DNA of 6,603 nucleotides from positions 1 to 6,603 of the forward strand of contig JAAXVX010000078.1 of NCBI GenBank assembly GCA_013335275.1, read 5' to 3'. Numbering within the stretch: position 1 is the stretch's first letter; each line of letters opens with the position of its first letter. Source of the stretch: Bacteroidales bacterium (GTDB lineage: Bacteria > Bacteroidota > Bacteroidia > Bacteroidales > UBA932). Below are positions 1 through 5,487 of the stretch, piece by piece. The notes beneath the pieces were generated by a model. It did no database searches, was not told where the DNA came from, and saw only the letters and a list, made by a program, of their open reading frames with translations. A program made the position numbers and the translations under genes.

Positions 1-1
1 T

Positions 2-532
2 GCCGCCGATATTAAAAAGAGAAAATTTGTAAGAGGCGGCAGTACGATAAGTATGCAGTTAGTTAAAAATGTTTTTTTAAGCCGGCATAAAACCCTTGCA
101 AGAAAATTTGAAGAGATTCTAATAGTCTGGCTTATAGAGAACAACCGCCTGAGCAGTAAAGAAAGGATGTTTGAGGTATATCTCAATATAATTGAATGGG
201 GTCCGGGCATATATGGTATTAATGAAGCTGCACGATTCTATTTTGACAAAGATCCCAGGGATCTTTCTGTAAATGAATCAATTTTTCTTGCAAGTATTAT
301 TCCTTCGCCAAAACGTGCTCTGAATTCGTTTACAGACGACCTGCAGCTAAAACCGGAACTGGAAGGCTACTACAGGCTCATTGCTCAGCGTCTCCGTGTT
401 AAGGGCCTTATTACAGAAACCGAAGAGATGCTGATTAAACCGGAAGTACGCCTGGCAGGAGGCGCGAAGAGAATAAGGGAAAGCATGAAGAATCTTGTAC
501 TGCCCCTGTCCGTACCCGCCGAAGAAGAATGA
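2..532 (+). CDS. GT51 peptidoglycan glycosyltransferase, C-terminal part (5' truncated by window)
   Basis: This is the C-terminal part of a family 51 glycosyltransferase, the enzyme class that polymerises lipid II into glycan strands on the outer face of the inner membrane. The frame is open from base 2, so the gene begins outside the window; the ATG at 53 lies inside a conserved motif and is not a real start. Visible motifs are RGGSTISMQL (canonical RGGSTITQQL, about bases 38-67), the RKFEE segment of the KxxE motif, and the KERMFEVYLNIIEWGPGIYG / NEAARFYF block. The first catalytic Glu motif (EDxxFxxH) would lie upstream. Only about 100 residues follow the last motif and no transpeptidase domain follows, so the protein ends as a glycosyltransferase alone, like MtgA or the Bacteroidota transglycosylase-domain proteins, not a bifunctional class A PBP. 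The family call is firm; the overall architecture is unknown because the N-terminus is missing. Confidence 0.9.
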   Translation, partial: AADIKKRKFVRGGSTISMQLVKNVFLSRHKTLARKFEEILIVWLIENNRLSSKERMFEVYLNIIEWGPGIYGINEAARFYFDKDPRDLSVNESIFLASIIPSPKRALNSFTDDLQLKPELEGYYRLIAQRLRVKGLITETEEMLIKPEVRLAGGAKRIRESMKNLVLPLSVPAEEE

Positions 533-558
533 ATTATTTATCTTTTAATACATATGCT

Positions 559-1476
559 ATGAAAAAAATAATATTTCTATTGCTTTCTTTAACGATAGTG
601 TTTACCGCAAATGGTCAGAAATGGAAACTTAGCGACATGGGTGTAGGACTAATTGTAGAAGATGAAAATTACGACAAAAAACTGCAAATTGTCAGCCGGG
701 GGGATGTGTGGGATGCAAAAGAACTTTACGAAAACGGTGCCCAGGCAGGAAAACTAAAAGGCAATCAATTATTCGCAGCATGGATTCAGGGGCCTCCGTC
801 AAGTGAATACATGAACAGTTACGGCGTGCCCGTATGGCTTTATAAATATAAAATCACATATCCGGACGGAAAAACATTCGAAGCAGGTCCTCATGGCTTC
901 TATAAACCCGGGCATACATATGTTGGAATTAAAACCGGTGGTTATACAAGTGGCAAATGGAGAATTGACTGGTATATCTGGAACCGCGACACACAGGAGA
1001 CCCGTGACGTGGGAAGTATTGAATTTAAAACCACTTACGGCAAAGAGGCAAAAGCATCCGATACCGGCTGGAGAGCAAAAGAAATAGGCGTAGGAATATT
1101 CGATCAGTCCGAATATGACAAGGTACTTAAAATCATTAAAAAGGGCGACACCTGGTCTCAGACAGAACTTTACGAGCAGGGTTATCTGGCCGGACGTGAA
1201 AAGGTTTTTGGAACTTGGATTGAGGGGCCGCATACCAATACTTACCTTAACAGTTACGGCGTTCCTGTCTGGTTGTGCAAATTTGTCATTTCCTATCCAA
1301 ATGGAAGCCGCCAGGAGTTTGGCCCCTATGGCTTTTACACACCGGGGTTCAGCACACTGTTCATAAATCCGGGCGGCAACAATATTGGAAAGTGGAAAAT
1401 CGAGTACTATATATGGAACCGTGATACTCAGGAGAGTAAACTTATAGATACCCGTGAATTTGTCATAACAAAATAG
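559..1476 (+). CDS. Secreted protein of unknown function with two tandem homologous domains
   Basis: I do not recognise this 305-residue protein. Residues 1-20 (MKK, then IIFLLLSLTIVF, then TANGQ) form a typical signal peptide without a lipobox Cys, so a periplasmic or exported soluble protein is expected. The mature part is two copies of one domain, about residues 22-158 and 171-303. Both copies carry GVG, GD.W...ELYE.G, NSYGVPVWL, a YP.G turn, GP.GFY.PG, and GKW.I..YIWNRDTQE near the end. The domains are rich in Trp, Tyr and Gly with alternating hydrophobic residues, which suggests a beta-sandwich (inference). No catalytic motif or C-terminal sorting domain is visible. An upstream in-frame ATG at 529 overlaps the preceding stop as ATGA, but it would place ten polar residues before the signal peptide. 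The ATG at 559 is therefore preferred; translational coupling from 529 is possible. It converges on the lyase gene with 8 bp between stop codons. Confidence 0.8.
   Translation: MKKIIFLLLSLTIVFTANGQKWKLSDMGVGLIVEDENYDKKLQIVSRGDVWDAKELYENGAQAGKLKGNQLFAAWIQGPPSSEYMNSYGVPVWLYKYKITYPDGKTFEAGPHGFYKPGHTYVGIKTGGYTSGKWRIDWYIWNRDTQETRDVGSIEFKTTYGKEAKASDTGWRAKEIGVGIFDQSEYDKVLKIIKKGDTWSQTELYEQGYLAGREKVFGTWIEGPHTNTYLNSYGVPVWLCKFVISYPNGSRQEFGPYGFYTPGFSTLFINPGGNNIGKWKIEYYIWNRDTQESKLIDTREFVITK
622..1470 (+). repeat. Tandem intragenic duplication (two ~135-residue domains)
   Basis: Within the secreted protein, copy 1 (about 622-1032) and copy 2 (about 1069-1470) align along their whole length. The period is exactly 435 bp (145 codons) over the core: the bases aacagttacggcgt occur at 814 and 1249, and the YIWNRDTQE codons at 973 and 1408. 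Near the N-terminal edge the offset is 149 codons, so a few residues were gained or lost there. Synonymous and conservative differences are spread throughout, so the duplication is old and not an assembly artefact. Confidence 0.9.
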
Positions 1477-1484
1477 CCCGGAAG

Positions 1485-2942
1485 TTATTCCATATCCTTT
1501 TTGAATTTTTCAATCAGTCTTTGCGGCCAGTCTCCTACCGGCTCGAGTCTTCCTGTGAAAAACCTGAGTACCGGCGGCTCTTCTGTGAACCGGAGCCCTC
1601 CCACAATGTCTCTGTTTGTATACAGCCAGTGAAGCCTGTCAATTGTATATTCAACCTGCGACAAAGTAAAAAGTCTCCGGGGCAAGGCAAGCCTCATAAG
1701 CTCCATATCTGCCAGAATCTCATTCCCATTGATGTCTCTTGTACTGCTGATTGTTCCTCTTTCCATGCCTCTTATTCCCGATACAAGAAAGAATGCAGCA
1801 ACAAGCGCTCCTGCAGGGTATTCGTTTTGCGGAATATGAGGAAAAAATTGTTTTGCATCTACATGACAGCCCAGAGCACCACCGGGTGTAATAACAGGTA
1901 TGGATAATTTATCCAGCTCGTTTACCATATATTGAATGAATGCCGGAGACTGGCCTACAACATCTTCCTGAACTGTCTCTCTTAAACCCACGGCCATCGC
2001 TTCAATTTCTCTTATTGAAATGCCTCCGTATGTAAGAAAACCTTCGTAAAGCGGAACCAGGTCCCTCATCTTATCATACAGCTCTTTTTTGTTAGTACAG
2101 ATAGCGCCTCCCCTTGAAGAGCTAAGTTTGCGTGCAGAAAAATAAACAATATCCGCCTGGTCGCACATTTCGATTAATATCTCTGCAATAGAAGAATTTT
2201 CATATTCCTTCTCTCTCTTGAAAATAAAGTATGCATTCTCCCCTATCAAACTGGCATCCAATACAAGCGGGATATCAAATTCATTGGCAATTGCTTTCAC
2301 CTCTTTAAGGTTTTTCATTGAAAAAGGCTGGCCGCCAATAAGATTTGTAGATGCCTCCATCCGAATAAAAGGAATCTTATCCCGGCCCTCTTTCTTTATT
2401 AGTTCTACGAGTCGCAAACAATCCATATTTCCTTTAAACGGATGGTTGCTTTTAATTTTCATAGCCTCTTCCTTATAAAGTTCAACAACATTTCCTCCAT
2501 TTTTCTGAATATGTGCCAATGTTGTTGTAAAGTGATAATTCATGGGCAATATTGAACCTTCTTTGACAAATGCGATACTGATGATGTTTTCTGCAGCTCT
2601 TCCCTGATGTACGGGCAAAATCAGTTTTTTTCCAAGTACTTCTTTAATGCTTTTTTCAAGTTTGTCGTAACTTTGAGACCCTGCATAGGCATCATCTGCC
2701 ACAAACATTTTTGAAACCTGCTCGTCACTCATGGCGTTTGTTCCGCTGTCTGTGAGCATATCCAAAAAAATGTCTCTTGTGTTAAGCAGGAAAGAGTTGT
2801 ATCCCCCCTCCTGAATTGCCTGAAGTCTGCGTTCCACCGGAACAAGTTGCAGCTGTTGTACAACTTTCACCTTGTGCATCTCCAGCGGAATCTCCTTTCT
2901 GGAGAAAAATTTTACTCCGCTGATTGTTTCTGAATGGTTCAT
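1485..2942 (-). CDS. PLP-dependent beta-eliminating lyase, tyrosine phenol-lyase/tryptophanase family (divergent)
   Basis: This 485-residue cytosolic enzyme belongs to the tyrosine phenol-lyase (TPL)/tryptophanase family, which cleaves aromatic amino acids to pyruvate, ammonia and phenol or indole. Family blocks are present in order: LTDSGTNAMSD (63-73), DAYAG (84-88), HQGRAAEN (112-119), HFTTT (137-141), NLIGGQP (200-206), the PLP-nitrogen Asp in LDAS (D229), ENAYFI (235-240), the Schiff-base Lys in SARK (K272), MERG (393-396) and LRFFTGR (459-465). From remembered family numbering, TPL substrate residues Thr124, Arg381, Arg404 and Phe448 correspond to T139, R395, R417 and F461; tryptophanase has Ile and His at the Arg381 and Phe448 positions. 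Oddities: the PLP-contacting Arg (TPL Arg217) is Leu232, Lys256 is R271, and the loop after K272 is one residue shorter and loses the cation-binding Asn. The protein has about 15 extra N-terminal residues. It lies alone, downstream of a Tyr-codon attenuator. Databases may call it tryptophanase; the substrate is not proven. Confidence 0.85.
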   Translation of the reverse strand: MNHSETISGVKFFSRKEIPLEMHKVKVVQQLQLVPVERRLQAIQEGGYNSFLLNTRDIFLDMLTDSGTNAMSDEQVSKMFVADDAYAGSQSYDKLEKSIKEVLGKKLILPVHQGRAAENIISIAFVKEGSILPMNYHFTTTLAHIQKNGGNVVELYKEEAMKIKSNHPFKGNMDCLRLVELIKKEGRDKIPFIRMEASTNLIGGQPFSMKNLKEVKAIANEFDIPLVLDASLIGENAYFIFKREKEYENSSIAEILIEMCDQADIVYFSARKLSSSRGGAICTNKKELYDKMRDLVPLYEGFLTYGGISIREIEAMAVGLRETVQEDVVGQSPAFIQYMVNELDKLSIPVITPGGALGCHVDAKQFFPHIPQNEYPAGALVAAFFLVSGIRGMERGTISSTRDINGNEILADMELMRLALPRRLFTLSQVEYTIDRLHWLYTNRDIVGGLRFTEEPPVLRFFTGRLEPVGDWPQRLIEKFKKDME

Positions 2943-2967
2943 AATAAAAATTTATAGGGTTAATAAA

Positions 2968-3000
2968 ATAAAAAAAGGCTCACCAATTACGGCAAGCCTT
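2968..3000 (-). terminator. Intrinsic terminator (attenuator) upstream of the lyase gene
   Basis: On the minus strand AAGGCTTGCC (3000-2991), a 6-nt loop GTAATT (2990-2985) and GGTGAGCCTT (2984-2975) form an uninterrupted 10-bp stem with two central G-U pairs. It is followed directly by five more T and then ATTTTATT. The element lies between the leader-peptide stop (3022) and the lyase start codon (2942), so it would stop transcription before the structural gene. A terminator here makes no sense for an upstream minus-strand gene, because none exists between it and the divergent dehydratase gene apart from the leader peptide. Confidence 0.85.
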
Positions 3001-3021
3001 ATAAGTCTTAAATATGTGATT

Positions 3022-3108
3022 TTAGCACAATCCAATACCATAGCCTACCCGGGGTAGCCTGCGGTAATAATAATACAATGAGTTAATATTATAATTGGTG
3101 CTTTTCAT
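3022..3108 (-). CDS. Leader peptide with four consecutive tyrosine codons (28 aa)
   Basis: An ATG at 3108-3106 opens a 28-codon frame ending in TAA at 3024-3022. It encodes MKSTNYNINSL at the start, then Tyr-Tyr-Tyr-Tyr at codons 12-15 (TAT TAT TAT TAC, 3075-3064), then a basic RRLPR segment, another Tyr at codon 23 and a final Cys. Six of 28 residues are Tyr, against roughly one expected at typical frequency. There is no Trp and no Phe. It sits 12-15 nt after the predicted transcription start and 21 nt before the terminator stem. It has no recognisable Shine-Dalgarno sequence, as is usual in Bacteroidota. The peptide is presumably made only as a sensor of charged tRNA-Tyr (or conceivably of free tyrosine) for the downstream lyase gene. 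Its length and Tyr run follow known leader peptides; I recognise no specific homologue. Confidence 0.8.
   Translation of the reverse strand: MKSTNYNINSLYYYYRRLPRVGYGIGLC
3036..3066 (-). promoter_or_regulatory. Pause (1:2) hairpin of the attenuator
   Basis: An imperfect 31-bp inverted repeat is centred on base 3051. On the minus-strand RNA the outer arms UACC (3066-3063) and GGUA (3039-3036) and the inner arms CUACC (3057-3053) and GGUAG (3049-3045) pair, with an AG/CU pair step, a G-U pair and two mismatches between. The 5' arm starts inside the last codon of the Tyr run, where a stalled ribosome would cover it. The 3' arm is the part able to pair with the terminator's 5' arm. As DNA it could alternatively be a protein-binding palindrome between the two divergent genes; its fit within the attenuator makes the RNA role more likely. 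Confidence 0.7.
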
Positions 3109-3124
3109 GTGTCTTTTGTTGTCA

Positions 3125-3154
3125 CAAATGTAGTAAAAGTTTGCATTCCGCAAA
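3125..3154 (-). promoter_or_regulatory. Bacteroidota-type promoter for the leader and lyase
   Basis: On the minus strand TTTG (3154-3151) is followed after 18 nt by TACATTTG (3132-3125), a full match to the Bacteroidota -7 consensus TAnnTTTG with a -33 TTTG at close to the usual 19-21-nt spacing. The start of transcription would be near 3120, about 12 nt before the leader-peptide ATG at 3108. This short distance fits an attenuator leader. Confidence 0.65.
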
Positions 3155-3178
3155 TTTTAAAAATATGTATTAACTTTA

Positions 3179-3200
3179 TTGGGCAATAATAGTTGTCCAA
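3179..3200 (+). promoter_or_regulatory. Inverted repeat in front of the dehydratase gene
   Basis: TTGGGCAA (3179-3186) and TTGTCCAA (3193-3200) are inverted repeats with 8-bp arms, one non-complementary position (a possible G-U pair in RNA) and a 6-bp spacer TAATAG. The element ends 10 bp before the ATG at 3211. It could be an operator for a regulator of the dehydratase gene or a small 5'-UTR hairpin over the initiation region. No U-tract follows, so it is not a terminator. Confidence 0.4.
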
Positions 3201-3210
3201 ATTTCAATAA

Positions 3211-4233
3211 ATGAAAAATATAGCTCTTAAAAATAAAATCGTCCTCATAACAGGAGGAACCGGATCTTTTGGATATGCAGCAGTGAAAAGGCTTCTTGAA
3301 CAAGATTTAAAGGAGATTCGCATCTACTCAAGGGATGAAGAAAAGCAGTCTCAAATGGCCCTCTTTTTTCAAACAAAACCTTCCGGTTCTCCAATTCTGA
3401 GTTTTTTCCCCGGAGATATTACAGACCCGCACTGTTTAGACAAAGCCATGAATGGGGTTGATATTCTAATTCACGCAGCAGCAGCAAAAGAGGTTCCGTT
3501 CTGCGAGGCAAACCCTCTCGAAGCCTCACGTATCAATATATTCGGCACAGGAAATGTAATTGAATGTGCAGTTAAACACAACGTAAATAAAGTAATAATA
3601 ATCAGCACAGACAAAGCATGTTACCCGGTTGGAGCGATGGGTATTTCCAAAGCTATGATGGAAAAAGTTACATTTTCTGCAGCTGAAAAATCCGGTGACA
3701 CACCAATTCCGGGCACTTCAATTTGTATAGTACGCTTCGGCAACCTGATGGGTTCTGCGGGAACTGTTGTTCCAATATTTGTCAAGCAAATAAAAGAGGG
3801 GAAAAACCTCACAGTAACCAATCCGGAAATGACTCGCTTTATGATGACTCCGGATGACGCTGTCGACCTCACTTTCTGCGCGATTCTCGAAGGGAGTAAC
3901 GGAGATCTTATAATTCAGGAAGCTCCGTCTGCAACGCTTGAAACTCTCACAAAAGCACTCGTGGATCTTTATGGCACAGGTAGAGGAGTAAAAATTGAGG
4001 TTATGGGCCCTCGTCCGGGGGAAAAATTATTCGAAACAATGGCCACCCAAACAGAAATGTTTAAAGCAACTGAAATCCCGTTTATTTCTAACTGCGGGAA
4101 CAATGGTTCCGGCAAAAAACATTTAAGGATTCCCCTAAAAGGATTAAATGTCAATCCGGAGGCGACAGAGTTCAATTCCCATACATCTCCCGTTGACAAG
4201 GAAGTAATGAAGTCAATACTAGCCCTGCTGTAA
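3211..4233 (+). CDS. UDP-GlcNAc 4,6-dehydratase/5-epimerase-type SDR (CapE/FnlA/WbjB-like)
   Basis: This 340-residue extended short-chain dehydrogenase/reductase is close in length to CapE and FnlA, which convert UDP-GlcNAc by 4,6-dehydration and 5-epimerisation as the first step to UDP-L-FucNAc or UDP-L-QuiNAc for surface polysaccharides. The NAD(P)-binding motif TGGTGSFG is at residues 14-21, SRDE at 40-43, GDITD at 68-72, HAAAAKEVP at 88-96 and STDKA at 132-136. The active-site position that is Tyr in most SDRs and in PseB (YxxxK) is Met143, with Lys147 (MGISK). Met here is known for the inverting CapE-type enzymes, so it is a subfamily marker and not damage. RFGN, TRFMMTPDDAV, RPGEKLFE and the terminal FNSHTS-like segment also fit this group. 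The usual partner genes (CapF/CapG types) are not next to it, so the end product cannot be assigned. The ATG at 3211 places the nucleotide motif at the normal distance from the N-terminus. Confidence 0.85.
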   Translation: MKNIALKNKIVLITGGTGSFGYAAVKRLLEQDLKEIRIYSRDEEKQSQMALFFQTKPSGSPILSFFPGDITDPHCLDKAMNGVDILIHAAAAKEVPFCEANPLEASRINIFGTGNVIECAVKHNVNKVIIISTDKACYPVGAMGISKAMMEKVTFSAAEKSGDTPIPGTSICIVRFGNLMGSAGTVVPIFVKQIKEGKNLTVTNPEMTRFMMTPDDAVDLTFCAILEGSNGDLIIQEAPSATLETLTKALVDLYGTGRGVKIEVMGPRPGEKLFETMATQTEMFKATEIPFISNCGNNGSGKKHLRIPLKGLNVNPEATEFNSHTSPVDKEVMKSILALL

Positions 4234-4250
4234 TTTCTTGCCAAAAAGTA

Positions 4251-4280
4251 TTGAAAAGTGGCTCAATTATTGTAATTTCG
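4251..4280 (+). promoter_or_regulatory. Candidate promoter of the exbB-exbD-tonB cluster
   Basis: In the 85-bp gap after the dehydratase gene, TTG (4251-4253) is followed after 19 nt by TAATTTCG (4273-4280), a 7/8 match to the Bacteroidota -7 consensus TAnnTTTG. Transcription would start near 4285, giving a leader of about 34 nt before the exbB ATG. Only one mismatch is present, but in A+T-rich sequence such matches arise easily. Confidence 0.45.
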
Positions 4281-4318
4281 CAACATTATCAATTTGAAAT
4301 TAATATTTAACAACTGTT

Positions 4319-5026
4319 ATGATTTTTAACATATTAGCTGCAATGGGTCAGGAGGCTGTAGAAGCTACAACTCAGATAGTTGCCCCGGTAAAGGAGCAAC
4401 TTTCCTTTTCATTGATTGACATGGCCTTCAAGGGCGGGTTTCTTATGATTCCTTTGTTCATTCTTTCAATACTGTCTATCTACATTTTTGGAGAAAGATG
4501 GTGGGCAATAAGAAAAGCCTCTCAGATAGATGAAAACTTTATGAGAAATATCCACGACTATATTCACGAAGGGAAAATAAAGGCTGCAATAAGCCTCTGT
4601 AAATCACAGGAAACACCAATTGCAAGGCTCATAGAAAAGGGTATTGAAAGAATCGGCCGCCCGCTCACAGATATCCAGACCGCAGTAGAAAATATGGGCA
4701 ATGTTGAGGTTGCAAGGCTCGAAAAAGGGCTTCCATGGCTCGCAACCATAGCCGGAGGAGCTCCAATGATTGGATTTCTTGGAACAGTCATAGGAATGAT
4801 TCAGGCGTTCTACAATATGTCTCAGGCAGGAAGCAATATTGACATCACCCTGCTTTCGGGAGGTATATACACCGCAATGGTTACAACCGTTGCCGGTCTC
4901 ATTGTGGGAATCATGGCATACTTCGGATACAATTATCTTGTAGCAAGAATTGACAACATAGTTTATAAGATGGAGAGCAATACCATTGAATTCATGGATC
5001 TTCTCCACGAACCTGCAGGTAAATAA
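4319..5026 (+). CDS. exbB: MotA/TolQ/ExbB-family proton channel protein
   Basis: This 235-residue inner-membrane protein is the pentameric channel subunit that couples proton flow to TonB- or Tol-type energy transduction. There is a TM helix at about 39-58 (GGFLMIPLFILSILSIYIF, then ERWW), a long cytoplasmic domain (60-135), and the signature second and third helices: GLPWLATIAGGAPMIGFLGT (137-156) with GMIQAF, and GIYTAMVTTVAGLIVGIMAY (182-201). The Thr of FLGT corresponds to the channel Thr of E. coli ExbB. The third helix has Thr185 where E. coli ExbB and TolQ have Glu (GIAEALLAT versus GIYTAMVTT); I believe this is common among Bacteroidota homologues. The N-terminal 30 residues form a short periplasmic extension. 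It is 26 bp upstream of exbD in the same direction. ExbB versus TolQ is decided by the TonB-like gene two genes downstream. Confidence 0.92.
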   Translation: MIFNILAAMGQEAVEATTQIVAPVKEQLSFSLIDMAFKGGFLMIPLFILSILSIYIFGERWWAIRKASQIDENFMRNIHDYIHEGKIKAAISLCKSQETPIARLIEKGIERIGRPLTDIQTAVENMGNVEVARLEKGLPWLATIAGGAPMIGFLGTVIGMIQAFYNMSQAGSNIDITLLSGGIYTAMVTTVAGLIVGIMAYFGYNYLVARIDNIVYKMESNTIEFMDLLHEPAGK

Positions 5027-5052
5027 TCTTGTTAATTAAAAAGGATAAAAAA

Positions 5053-5466
5053 ATGGCAATTAAGCGTCACTCAAAGGTAGATTCATCGTTCAGTATGGCA
5101 TCGATGTCGGACCTTGTATTCCTTCTGCTCATCTTTTTCCTGGTGACATCCACTCTTGTAAACCCTAATGCATTAAAACTGCTGCTTCCCAAAAGCACGA
5201 ATCAGGTTTCGGCAAAACCCACAGTAAGTATATCAATTAAGCACTATCTTCCGTCAAACACATTCTCATATCACATTAACGGGAAAAACACTCCTGTTCC
5301 CCTCGGAGATATCGAGGGCCTTATCCAGCAGGAACTCATGAATCAGGAAGATCCTACCGTATCGCTACATGTCGACAAAACCGTGCCAATGGAGCAGGTT
5401 GTAAACATGATGAATATTGCCAAGAGAAATCAGTATAGAATAATACTGGCCACTTCTCCCGAGTAA
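5053..5466 (+). CDS. exbD: ExbD/TolR-family biopolymer transport protein
   Basis: This 137-residue protein has one N-terminal TM helix (about 20-37, DLVFLLLIFFLVTSTLV) and a periplasmic domain, and partners the ExbB-type channel. The essential membrane Asp of the family is Asp20 (SMSDLVFLLLIFFL; compare PFIDVMLVLLIIF in E. coli ExbD). A TTG at 5029 would extend the protein by eight Lys-rich residues. The ATG at 5053 is preferred because it gives the usual short cytoplasmic tail and is preceded by AAAGGA with 7-nt spacing, one of the few Shine-Dalgarno-like sites in the window. Only one ExbD copy is present here; some Bacteroidota clusters have two. The tonB-like gene follows after 21 bp, so co-transcription is likely. 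Confidence 0.92.
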   Translation: MAIKRHSKVDSSFSMASMSDLVFLLLIFFLVTSTLVNPNALKLLLPKSTNQVSAKPTVSISIKHYLPSNTFSYHINGKNTPVPLGDIEGLIQQELMNQEDPTVSLHVDKTVPMEQVVNMMNIAKRNQYRIILATSPE

Positions 5467-5487
5467 AATAACTTAATATACATTCCA

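Larger units (their letters stand above)
2943..3120 (-). promoter_or_regulatory. Tyrosine-type transcription attenuator leader of the lyase gene
   Basis: This is the 5' leader of the lyase transcript, reading from about 3120 down to 2943. It contains a 28-codon leader peptide with a run of four Tyr codons, a pause hairpin (3066-3036), a terminator hairpin (3000-2975) with U-tract, and an antiterminator option. For the last, bases 3049-3042 (GGUAGGCU) pair with 2998-2991 (GGCUUGCC) over 8 consecutive pairs, three of them G-U. The geometry fits the classical trp-type model. A ribosome stalled on the Tyr codons covers the 5' arm of the pause hairpin and frees its 3' arm to block the terminator. 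A ribosome that reaches the stop codon covers the 3' arm and lets the terminator form. The sequence elements are seen directly; the regulatory behaviour is inferred. Confidence 0.82.

Noticed and set aside
529..558. ATG at 529 overlapping the glycosyltransferase stop as the start of the secreted protein
   Set aside because: The ATGA overlap is attractive, but the ten added residues would precede an otherwise standard signal peptide that begins with MKK at 559.
1485..2942. Calling the lyase a true tryptophanase (tnaA)
   Set aside because: The diagnostic tryptophanase His before FTxxL is Phe461 and the MERG Arg is present, both as in tyrosine phenol-lyase. The leader has Tyr codons and no Trp codons.
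3036..3066. Palindrome as a stand-alone operator between divergent genes
   Set aside because: It lies downstream of the lyase promoter, inside the leader-peptide frame, and its 3' arm matches the terminator arm, so an RNA hairpin explains it better. An operator role is not excluded.
3171..3178. TAACTTTA as a -7 element for the dehydratase gene on the plus strand
   Set aside because: It resembles TAnnTTTG but lacks the final G, and the nearest upstream TTTG (3140-3143) is 27 nt away, too far for a Bacteroidota promoter.
4234..4265. Possible terminator after the dehydratase gene (GCCA...TGGC arms)
   Set aside because: Only 4-bp arms with a 15-nt loop and no clean U-tract; too weak to call.
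5029..5052. TTG start for exbD at 5029
   Set aside because: It adds only eight Lys-rich residues, has no ribosome-binding signal, and the ATG at 5053 has AAAGGA at a good distance.
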